A program made the translations under genes and the position numbers. Below, piece by piece: positions 23,925 to 30,658 of a stretch of DNA of 42,773 nt. The stretch is from Verrucomicrobiales bacterium (GTDB lineage Bacteria > Verrucomicrobiota > Verrucomicrobiia > Verrucomicrobiales > DEV007), in contig JAKISY010000032.1 in NCBI GenBank assembly GCA_021648365.1, positions 1 through 42,773 of the forward strand. Direction: 5' to 3'. The notes beneath the pieces are model-generated. The model saw nothing but the letters and a program-made list of their open reading frames with translations, was not told the origin of the DNA and made no database searches. Numbering within the stretch: position 1 is the first letter of the stretch; each line of letters starts with the position of its first letter.

Positions 23925-24865
23925 CCAAATCAGGCTGAGGTTCAATAGTTATAAACCAGGGCTCAAGCCTGGGCTTCCTTGAAAGTCTTGCTTCAACTTC
24001 AAGCATAGCTTCTTTCGTCAGGGTTACTCCATTTTAGTAAATTTTCCTTACGAGTTTCACCGCCGCTTGATTCCCCCATATGTCATCGAGCGAGTCAAGC
24101 CTAAAGTTTTAGCAACACGTTCTAGCAATTGCCCTCTCCAATGATTTCCAAGCACACCCCAACACCGCTCGATAGGATTATATTTGCTATGATAAGGCGG
24201 GTAATAAGCTAGCTGAATGGTAATTCCATGCTTGTCGGAAAATTCGACCAATCGATTTAACCATTGCTTACGACGGCCACTGCTTTCCGGGCCGTTGTCG
24301 GCGTTAATCACCAGTGTTTTTATTTGAGGGCAACGTTTTTTCAATTCTAGAAAAATAGATTCTAAGCAGTCTGCTCTATCTTCTTGAGAGGCTTGCATTT
24401 GGCAACCTTCATGGGAATGAAGCCTAGCAGATGCAACTTGTTGCGAATCGTTCGTTCACAAGGTAACACGGATTTTTTGTATCCATTTTTTTTAACCAAG
24501 CGCCTACGAACTTCCGCTGCGGTAAGAGGGGTATAAATCTCACTACTTCGGAAGGTTGGATCAGTTTGCGAATGAGGAGCAACAATTTCAGTTATATCCT
24601 TAAGCAATAGGGGAAGGTGAAATTCTATGAATTTCCTGCCGTGATTACTCAGCTTACTATCCAAGTCGACGCCGTTAGAGAGTTCTTGCTCTCCTTTGGC
24701 AATTGTTTTGCGACTCCAGCCAAGAAACTTTTCAGCATACCGTTGACATCCCTCGCCAATACACCTAACCACCCCTGCCATAAACTTGCGACGCTCGCTA
24801 CCAGCAAGAGCCTTCGCCGTGTTTTTCCATAATTTTCTCTTGCAATGTATGCTTAGCACTGCCAA
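23925..24865 (-). pseudogene. Decayed ISAzo13-family transposase
   Basis: The coding remains of an ISAzo13/Rhodopirellula-type DDE transposase are spread over three pieces. From 24865 the N-terminal part runs to SKxKPLKKI-type sequence (KVAKCKPLKKI), including SQTDPTFRSSEIYTPLTAAE. It then jumps, with a frame change near 24370, to the C-terminal catalytic part (IKTLVINADNGPES, AYYPPYHSKYNPIERCWGVL). The segment between, with the first catalytic Asp, is deleted (roughly 400 bases by comparison with the usual length). A further frameshift near 24070 leads to NQAAVKLVRKIY, a stop, and NGVTLTKEAMLEVEARLSR. The element is certainly inactive. It forms the right border of the island, just upstream of the globin/roadblock operon. 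Confidence 0.8.
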
Positions 24866-25058
24866 AAAGAGTAGTAGGAAATCCTGTCAAAAATGGGTTC
24901 TTATTGTTCACGCGAGAGTGTCTCACATGGCAGGGTTTTCTAATACTAAAAAATACGATAAGTGGTCTTAACTAAGTGCCATTGCCCTCATTCCCCTAAA
25001 CTCCTTTTCACAAAAATTATGCCCTAGCGATTATTAGTTTTTGCAGTAATAATACCTC

Positions 25059-26045
25059 ATGAGTTCCAAGCAACCTTCTTCACCATCTATCGTTTTCCTC
25101 GATGCCGGCACCACGGATGTCGATGACCTAGATTTTTCTCAACTCGAAAAGATCGGTCAGCTCACCTGCCACGACCTCGTTGCACCGAATGATATCATCG
25201 AAAAAATCGCAGATGCACAGATCATCCTGACCAATAAAATCGTGATCGACAAAGAGATCATCAAGACTTCCCCCAATCTTAAACTCATCCAGGTTGTTGC
25301 CACAGGTTACAACAATGTCGATATCAAAGCTGCCAAACAACGAAACATCGCCGTTTGCAACGTCAGTGGTTATTCCACCCCAGCCGTTGCCCAGCACACC
25401 ATCACTCTGCTGCTCAATCTCGCCACCCGCATACACAACTATGCAACCGAAGCAAGCGAATGGCCCGAGTCTCCCTACTTCACTCGCCTGAATCACCCCA
25501 TCACCGAACTCAGTGGAAAAACCCTAGGTATCGCTGGCATGGGAACCATAGGTTCACTGGTGGCCACCATCGCCGAAGCTCTGGGAATGGAAGTGATCAG
25601 CCTCAAACGTGACGGACAAAAGCAGCGCCCATCCGATGCGAACAGTCGTCCACGCCTTGACCACGACGAGTTTTTCACCACCTGCGACGCCATCTCCCTG
25701 CACTGCCCGCTCACACCAGAAACCCATCACCTCATCAATGCTGAGACACTCAGTCAGATGAAAAAATCTGCCTTCCTGATCAACACTGGACGTGGCGACC
25801 TGATCGACGAACCCGCATTGGCAGAGGCTTTGCGAAATAAAGAAATCGCAGCAGCTGCACTCGACGTAATTTCTGTCGAACCCCCACCAGTTGATCATGC
25901 CCTGCTCGCCGCAGACATTCCCAATCTGATCATCACCCCTCACACCGCCTGGGCTTCCCTCGAATCTCGCCAACGGCTGATCGATGGAGTAACAGAAAAC
26001 ATCAAAGCTTTCTTAGCTGGCGAGTCAAGGAACCGCTTGGATTAA
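25059..26045 (+). CDS. NAD-dependent D-2-hydroxyacid dehydrogenase
   Basis: A 328-residue dehydrogenase of the D-2-hydroxyacid family (glycerate dehydrogenase / hydroxypyruvate reductase branch). The nucleotide-binding motif G160-M-G-T-I-G165 follows GKTLGIA. The catalytic triad is present: R245 (NTGRGDLIDE), E274 (DVISVEPPP) and H295 (TPHTAWAS). The LNTGRGxLI and VEPPP phrases are closest to hydroxypyruvate/glyoxylate reductases, which would place it in serine or glycolate metabolism, but substrate choice is uncertain. It stands alone, with 193 bases of spacer to the transposase remnant upstream and a repeat block downstream. Confidence 0.88.
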   Translation: MSSKQPSSPSIVFLDAGTTDVDDLDFSQLEKIGQLTCHDLVAPNDIIEKIADAQIILTNKIVIDKEIIKTSPNLKLIQVVATGYNNVDIKAAKQRNIAVCNVSGYSTPAVAQHTITLLLNLATRIHNYATEASEWPESPYFTRLNHPITELSGKTLGIAGMGTIGSLVATIAEALGMEVISLKRDGQKQRPSDANSRPRLDHDEFFTTCDAISLHCPLTPETHHLINAETLSQMKKSAFLINTGRGDLIDEPALAEALRNKEIAAAALDVISVEPPPVDHALLAADIPNLIITPHTAWASLESRQRLIDGVTENIKAFLAGESRNRLD

Positions 26046-26124
26046 ATAAACACAACTGGGGAATCATTTAATCAAATAGCACCCTTTAGTCATAGCAAAA
26101 GTCGTCTCTAGTATATCAGAATCG

Positions 26125-26294
26125 CAATTCCCTCCACTCAATGCCTCTTCATCCTCCCTCTGTTTCCTCCCTTACCTCCTGTTCAAACTCCCCCATCGAG
26201 CACCTTCAGGCAGCCCGACTACAGAAGACTTTTTTGAACAGGAGGCAATAGAGGAAACAGAGAATATTCTTTTCAAAGAAAATAACTGAAAACC
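26125..26294. repeat. 170-bp long-hairpin repeat, copy 1
   Basis: Inner arms CCTCCTGTTCAAA and TTTGAACAGGAGG plus outer arms CTCTGTTTCCTC and GAGGAAACAGAG flank a loop of about 50 bases; the unit ends TTCAAAGAAAATAACTGAAA. The next copy begins immediately. Confidence 0.85.
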
Positions 26295-26420
26295 CAATTC
26301 CCTCCACTCAATGACTCTTCATCCCCCCTCTGTTTCCTCCCTTACCTCCTGTTCAAACTCCCCCATCGAGCACCTTCATGGATTCAGCCGCAAAAGACTT
26401 TTTTGAACAGGAGGCATCCG
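26295..26420. repeat. Long-hairpin repeat, copy 2 (3'-truncated)
   Basis: It repeats copy 1 almost exactly through the inner right arm TTTGAACAGGAGGC, then departs (ATCCGAGGTTAAC) and lacks the outer right arm. It abuts the metallohydrolase remnant. Confidence 0.8.
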
Positions 26421-26452
26421 AGGTTAACTTCTTTAGTATTCCTTCATCCTCC

Positions 26453-27007
26453 TCACTTCACCCACAACAGCGGGCTGATCCCCATCACAAAAGAACGCAC
26501 TGCGGCTTTTTCATCAATCTCCCCCGGCGCATCATCGGCACATTCAACATAAGTCCTCGCTTGTCCTGGTATCGCAAAATTCACCGTATGGCTATCGCTA
26601 CTACCAATACCTGCGAGACGATGCCCACTGCGAACTAAAGCAAACCAATCGTGTATGATCTGCATCGGATCACTGAGGTGCGCTCCCGAATTGATCAATT
26701 CCATAGCGTTGGCCTCAAGTTTACGCCCGTCCAGAAATACTCCCTTTTTATCATCGAAAGTCTCAGCTCCTAGAGGAATCAAATTACCGTGCAAATCACG
26801 CCCATGATTGAGGTGGCCTCTCGACAGCTTCGTCCTAGCCTTCCCTTGCAGGCTATAGATCACCCCAGCGCGAACTGCCTGCTGATCATTCGACTCAGCA
26901 CCCAACAATACCAAAGCTCCTGTCGATTGATCCACAATCGTAAAACGACAAGGCAGTGGCTCGCCCGAATCAGCGTCCACACAAGACAAGTTCAACACCC
27001 CTTCATA
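26453..27007 (-). pseudogene. Internally deleted CehA/McbA-family metallohydrolase
   Basis: The C-terminal part is clearly CehA/McbA-like (PHP superfamily): LEANAMELINSGAHLSDPMQ, DWFALVRSGHR, GIGSSDSHTV and PGQARTYVECADDAPGEIDE. The N-terminal part (EGVLNLSCVDADSGEPLPCR) matches the beta-sandwich start of this family. The middle, which should hold the D-x-H-x-H metal site and a second metal-binding segment, is missing: about 150-200 residues are deleted near LSRGHLNHGRD, and the frame happens to remain open. The C-terminus also stops early after GISPLLWVK. The open frame extends upstream to 27271 but there reads through a dispersed repeat and a terminator, so that part is not coding. No activity is expected. 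Confidence 0.65.
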
Positions 27008-27221
27008 CTCAGGTCGAGGCGAACGGTAGCCGCGTTTTTTGAAAAACACTTCAGCTGAAGGCGACCCTTCAAACTCCGTTTGCATGGTCGAGTGCAAGAC
27101 GATGTCTCCCACAAAGATATCATCTGTTTTTTTTGACTTGGTCGAGATCAGCAATCGATTGCCCTTTGATTCTAACAAACCCTTTCTTTCACCACGCCAA
27201 CATTCGCTCAAACACACATGA

Positions 27222-27246
27222 GAGTGCCCCTCCATTTGCCGTCCAC
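27222..27246. repeat. Dispersed motif GTGCCCCTCCATT, copy 3
   Basis: GAGTGCCCCTCCATTTGCC, then GTCCAC. Same family as the copies at 8252 and 19156. Confidence 0.6.
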
Positions 27247-27248
27247 AC

Positions 27249-27285
27249 AAAAAAAACGGTCTAGGATTCACCTAGACCGTTTTTT
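27249..27285. terminator. Bidirectional rho-independent terminator
   Basis: A perfect 10-bp stem ACGGTCTAGG / CCTAGACCGT with loop ATTCA has T5 on the plus-strand side and T7 on the minus-strand side. It sits 26 bases after the stop of the DUF3347-like gene (minus strand), which it should terminate. Confidence 0.92.
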
Positions 27286-27311
27286 CAAATCGGGTGTATT
27301 ACCCAATCGTT

Positions 27312-27812
27312 TTATTTCTTAGGTCCACCGCAATTGAGCATCTTCGATCCCATGTAGGGGTTAGCCACTGTTTTGTTAGTCTGCAACCAGTCGCCACCGC
27401 CGCCTTTCACCATCGGGCAATGCATCACTATAAAGCCTTCGCGGCCCTTACTTATCTTAATCGCATTTTTGCTCAGCGTCTGAAACTCCTTACGAGCAGC
27501 TTCGATATCTTTTGCAGTAGACAAAGCCTCAGCTGATTTTGCCAGCGAGCTGTCCTCGTCATGTTCAGGAATCTTCGCAGCTGCTTTTTTGGCGGCTGCC
27601 AAATCATCTTTGCTCAAAGCCGTCGCGATGGTGATATAGGCTTCCAGCATGTGCCCTGCATGAGCTTCATGTCCACTTTTGCCATGACCATGATCTTTAT
27701 GGTCATGTTCCTTTTTAGCATGTTCTTTGTGATCATGCTCCTTTTCATCCGCTTTCAAACAAGAAACGGAACCGATAGATACCAATAACAGAGTGATAAG
27801 TATTTTTTTCAT
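27312..27812 (-). CDS. His-rich DUF3347-like exported metal-binding protein
   Basis: A 166-residue exported protein. Residues 1-17 form a hydrophobic signal followed by C18 (SVSC), possibly a lipobox, though the -3 residue is atypical. Residues 22-54 are packed with His (EHDHKEHAKKEHDHKDHGHG), a classical low-affinity metal-binding stretch. The rest matches the DUF3347-type domain found with Cu/heavy-metal efflux systems: EAYITIATALSKDDLAAAKK, then VMHCPMVKGGGGDWLQTN and NPYMGSKMLNCGG, whose Cys/Met/His could bind Cu(I). A strong terminator follows. Just upstream is a heavy-metal-binding-domain lipoprotein, so the two probably form a metal-handling pair; no CusCBA or P-type ATPase is in view. 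Confidence 0.75.
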   Translation of the reverse strand: MKKILITLLLVSIGSVSCLKADEKEHDHKEHAKKEHDHKDHGHGKSGHEAHAGHMLEAYITIATALSKDDLAAAKKAAAKIPEHDEDSSLAKSAEALSTAKDIEAARKEFQTLSKNAIKISKGREGFIVMHCPMVKGGGGDWLQTNKTVANPYMGSKMLNCGGPKK

Positions 27813-27865
27813 ATTTTTAGATGTATTGAGTTATTTTAAAGATTTTTCTAGCTCTTATCGAGAAC

Positions 27866-28123
27866 TTAATGATCATGCTTACTATGATCGCCCGCCGCGC
27901 CCGTCTCTTTTAATGCCATGCCGCATTCCGAACATTTTCCTGGCTTGTCACTAGTGATTTTTGCATGCATGGGGCAGACATACTTGGCAGCCATTTGAGC
28001 ATGACCAGAGTGCTCCTCTTCAACTTGAGCAGAGCTTCCTGAATCTGATTTATTACAACTGGAGACTAATGCGAACACCGCTATACCTGCTGTTACAATG
28101 AGAATATTTTTTAAGTTTTTCAT
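27866..28123 (-). CDS. Small heavy-metal-binding-domain lipoprotein
   Basis: An 85-residue lipoprotein starting at MKNLKNILIV. A hydrophobic segment ends in the lipobox VSSC, giving a lipidated Cys near residue 22. The C-terminal half carries the compact heavy-metal-binding domain YVCPMHAKITSDKPGKCSEC followed by GMAL, the pattern often fused to CusB-type efflux subunits, and ends with a His-rich tail (GDHSKHDH). A longer frame from 28186 has no better start. It precedes the DUF3347-like gene by 53 bases. The 266-base divergent spacer to the malic enzyme (28124-28389) should hold both promoters, but no distinct elements were identified. Confidence 0.8.
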   Translation of the reverse strand: MKNLKNILIVTAGIAVFALVSSCNKSDSGSSAQVEEEHSGHAQMAAKYVCPMHAKITSDKPGKCSECGMALKETGAAGDHSKHDH

Positions 28124-28389
28124 ATATTTTTTCACAAAAAATGGATAACAACAATAAACAACGACCGTGCTGATCTCATCCCTCAATAAAAAGGTGATTA
28201 TTTCAATACTTTCTTGCTAATGAGACTTTGCAGGTCACTCCTCACGAAAGCTTTTCCTTCGTTGAACTAGACAGAGCAAAGCTATTGCCCTTAACTATAT
28301 CAGTGGCAACAACCATCAGCTACAGCTATTAATTTCTAAATGTCGGGGATCTACAATCAAGAACCCCATCCCTAATCAGATACTGACTC

Positions 28390-30075
28390 ATGCCTCATAC
28401 ACGACCACTCTACATCCGCTACGCGGGCCCCGTCCTGCTAGAAACTCCACTGCTCAACAAAGGCAGCGCATTCACCCTGCAAGAACGCCGAGCCTTCAAT
28501 CTCGAAGGACTGCTGCCTTACCAGATCGAAACCATCGAGCAACAAGTCGAACGCTCCTACCAGCAGTTCTCGCAGTTCGACAACGACCTCGACAAACACA
28601 TCTATCTGCGCAATATCCAAGATGCCAACGAAACGCTCTATCTAAGGCTAGTCACCGACTACTTAGAAGAAATGTTGCCCATCATCTACACCCCCACCGT
28701 CGGCAAAGCTTGCCAGCTCTTCTCACAAATCTATCGTCGCAAACGTGGCCTCTTCATTAGCTACACCGATCGCGACCGCATGGATGACATGCTGCAAAAC
28801 GCCACTAAACAGAACGTCAAAGTCATCGTGATGACCGATAGCGGACGCATCCTCGGCTTAGGAGACCAAGGTATCGGCGGCATGGGCATTCCCATCGGCA
28901 AGCTAGCGATCTATTCCGCTTGTGGCGGCATCAGCCCTGCCTACACCTTACCCGTCACTTTAGATGTAGGCACCAACAACCAAGAATTACTCGACGACCC
29001 GATGTACATGGGCTGGCGGAATCCGCGTATCACCGGCGATGACTATTTTGATTTTGTCGATCAATTCATCTCCGCAGTCAAACGGCGCTGGCCTCATGTT
29101 TTGATCCAATTTGAAGATTTCGCCCAACAAAACGCCACCCCTTTGTTAAAAAAATATCAAAATCAAGTCTGTTGTTTCAACGACGACATCCAAGGCACCG
29201 CAGCCGTCACCGTGGGCACCCTGTTAGCCGCCTGCCATGCACAAAAAACTTCCTTAAAAGATCATCGCGTAGTATTCGTCGGTGCAGGCTCGGCAGGATG
29301 TGGCATCGCTAGTCAGATCGTAGCCCACATGATCAAAGAAGGTTTATCAGAACAAGACGCTCTCGCACAAATATCCCTCATCGGCAAAGAAGGCTTATTA
29401 ACCGAAGGCATGGATTTTTTGATGGATTTCCAAAAGCGCTTCACCAAAAAAGATGCTGCCGTGGCAAACTGGCAACACCACGACGGAGCCGTGCGCCTTT
29501 TGGAAGTGATCAAACAAGTGCAACCCACCATCCTCATCGGTGTCTCTGGGCAATCGGGGCTGATATCCGAAGAGATCGTCAAAACCATGCACGCGCATTG
29601 CCCGCAACCTATCATCTTACCTCTTTCCAACCCTACCTCACAAGTTGAGGCCCTACCTGAAGACGTGATCCGCTGGACCGACGGTCAAGCCATTGTCGCC
29701 ACCGGCAGCCCTTTTGATCCCGTAATCCATGAAGGCAAAACCTACCCCATCGCCCAGTGCAACAACAGTTACATCTTCCCAGGCATCGGCCTAGGCATCA
29801 TCGCCAGCGGCGCTAGACGAGTGAGCGAAGAAATGTTCATCATCGCCAGTCAAGCCCTAGCAGAATGCTCCCCCTTGGTCAAAGGCGAAAGCGAACACTT
29901 ACTACCAGAACTCGACATCATCCGCGAAGTAAGTCGGCACATTGCTTTCGAAGTCGGCAAACAAGCCATGTTAGAAGGCGTGGCAACACGTGTCGATGAA
30001 TCGGTATTGGAAGAGTCCATCGAACGCAACATGTGGTCACCCGAATACCGCGCCTACCGCCGAACTTCGTTTTAA
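28390..30075 (+). CDS. maeA: NAD-dependent malic enzyme
   Basis: A 561-residue malic enzyme (SfcA/MaeA type), oxidatively decarboxylating malate to pyruvate and CO2. The N-terminal signature LPIIYTPTVGKACQLFSQIY, TDSGRILGLGDQGIGGMGIP and the metal-binding acidic residues E242-D243 (FEDF) and D265-D266 (FNDDIQGT) are present. The cofactor fold motif is VVFVGAGSAGCGIA. PLSNPTSQVEALPEDVI and FDPVIHEGKTYPIAQCNNSY-type segments are as in the family. The length is normal. NAD preference is by similarity only. It is monocistronic, with repeats downstream. Confidence 0.93.
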   Translation: MPHTRPLYIRYAGPVLLETPLLNKGSAFTLQERRAFNLEGLLPYQIETIEQQVERSYQQFSQFDNDLDKHIYLRNIQDANETLYLRLVTDYLEEMLPIIYTPTVGKACQLFSQIYRRKRGLFISYTDRDRMDDMLQNATKQNVKVIVMTDSGRILGLGDQGIGGMGIPIGKLAIYSACGGISPAYTLPVTLDVGTNNQELLDDPMYMGWRNPRITGDDYFDFVDQFISAVKRRWPHVLIQFEDFAQQNATPLLKKYQNQVCCFNDDIQGTAAVTVGTLLAACHAQKTSLKDHRVVFVGAGSAGCGIASQIVAHMIKEGLSEQDALAQISLIGKEGLLTEGMDFLMDFQKRFTKKDAAVANWQHHDGAVRLLEVIKQVQPTILIGVSGQSGLISEEIVKTMHAHCPQPIILPLSNPTSQVEALPEDVIRWTDGQAIVATGSPFDPVIHEGKTYPIAQCNNSYIFPGIGLGIIASGARRVSEEMFIIASQALAECSPLVKGESEHLLPELDIIREVSRHIAFEVGKQAMLEGVATRVDESVLEESIERNMWSPEYRAYRRTSF

Positions 30076-30104
30076 CGCTCCCCCATCAAACCAAGCTCGT
30101 AAGC

Positions 30105-30170
30105 GTAGTGCGGGCTTCCTAACCCGCTCCATCTCTTACGCAACTCCACGGCTGAGGACACCCGTGCTAC
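30105..30170. repeat. 66-bp hairpin repeat, copy 1
   Basis: It begins GTAGTGCGGGCTTCCTAACC and ends GAGGACACCCGTGCTAC, so the ends pair imperfectly. It differs from the copy at 30199-30264 by one base (GGCTGAGG versus GGGTGAGG), so the duplication is recent. It is related to the 8166-8237 element. Confidence 0.85.
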
Positions 30171-30198
30171 AAAATTTGTGATCCAGCCCTCCCTCACC

Positions 30199-30264
30199 GT
30201 AGTGCGGGCTTCCTAACCCGCTCCATCTCTTACGCAACTCCACGGGTGAGGACACCCGTGCTAC
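30199..30264. repeat. 66-bp hairpin repeat, copy 2
   Basis: Nearly identical to the preceding copy, with a 94-base period; the 28 bases between the copies are unique. Confidence 0.85.
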
Positions 30265-30284
30265 ATCATTTGCGATGACCTCTA

Positions 30285-30430
30285 CAATTCCCTTCTCTGT
30301 TACCTCCCTTCCCTCCTGTTCAAATCCCCTCATCGAGCAACTCCGTGCAACCCAACACAAAAGACCTTTTTGAACAGAAGGTCATAGAGGGCACAGAGAA
30401 TATTCTTTTCAAAGAAAATAACTAAAAACC
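30285..30430. repeat. Long-hairpin repeat, copy 3
   Basis: The same family as at 26125: inner arms CCTCCTGTTCAAA and TTTGAACAGAAGG, outer arms CTCTGTTACCTC and GAGGGCACAGAG, tail TTCAAAGAAAATAACTAAA. It is shorter (146 bases) through loss of the CACTCAATG-type segment at the start. Confidence 0.8.
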
Positions 30431-30488
30431 CAATTCCCCCTCTTCATTCCCTCTCTGTTACCTCCCTTCCCTCCTGTTCAAATCCTAC
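30431..30488. repeat. Long-hairpin repeat, copy 4 (left arm only)
   Basis: It repeats the first 58 bases, from CAATTC through CCTCCTGTTCAAATCC, and then stops, as copy 2 does at 26 kb after losing its end. Confidence 0.75.
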
Positions 30489-30658
30489 GCATCGCTCCTT
30501 TGTCCCGTAATCTCGTGATACCATCAAAAAAACTCGCCAAGTCCCTGCGCTCTGATTAACCTGACTCATACAATTTAGTTCACTTATTTTCTAAGAAAAA
30601 CTCCCGTCATGGGTCTATTCATTAACAAGCCCCATCATCTTCGCACCACCACCTCACC

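Larger units (their letters stand above)
26046..26452. other. 407-bp spacer filled by palindromic repeats
   Basis: The first about 80 bases carry nothing recognisable. The remainder is two tandem copies of a long hairpin repeat described separately. No gene is supported. Confidence 0.6.
30076..30658. other. 583-bp spacer with two families of tandem repeats
   Basis: No gene is supported. It contains two copies of a 66-bp hairpin, then 1.4 copies of the long-hairpin repeat also found at 26.1 kb, then about 170 bases without recognisable content before the macroglobulin start, presumably its promoter. Confidence 0.7.

Noticed and set aside
27007..27271. Extending the metallohydrolase frame to 27271
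   Set aside because: That part reads through a dispersed repeat and one side of a strong terminator hairpin, which cannot be a gene start.
28124..28389. A metal-responsive riboswitch or operator before the metal-binding genes
   Set aside because: No convincing dyad or conserved RNA element could be picked out in the divergent spacer.
26125..30488. Possible CRISPR array formed by the repeated elements
   Set aside because: Units are too long, few and tandem without regular unique spacers, and no cas genes are present.
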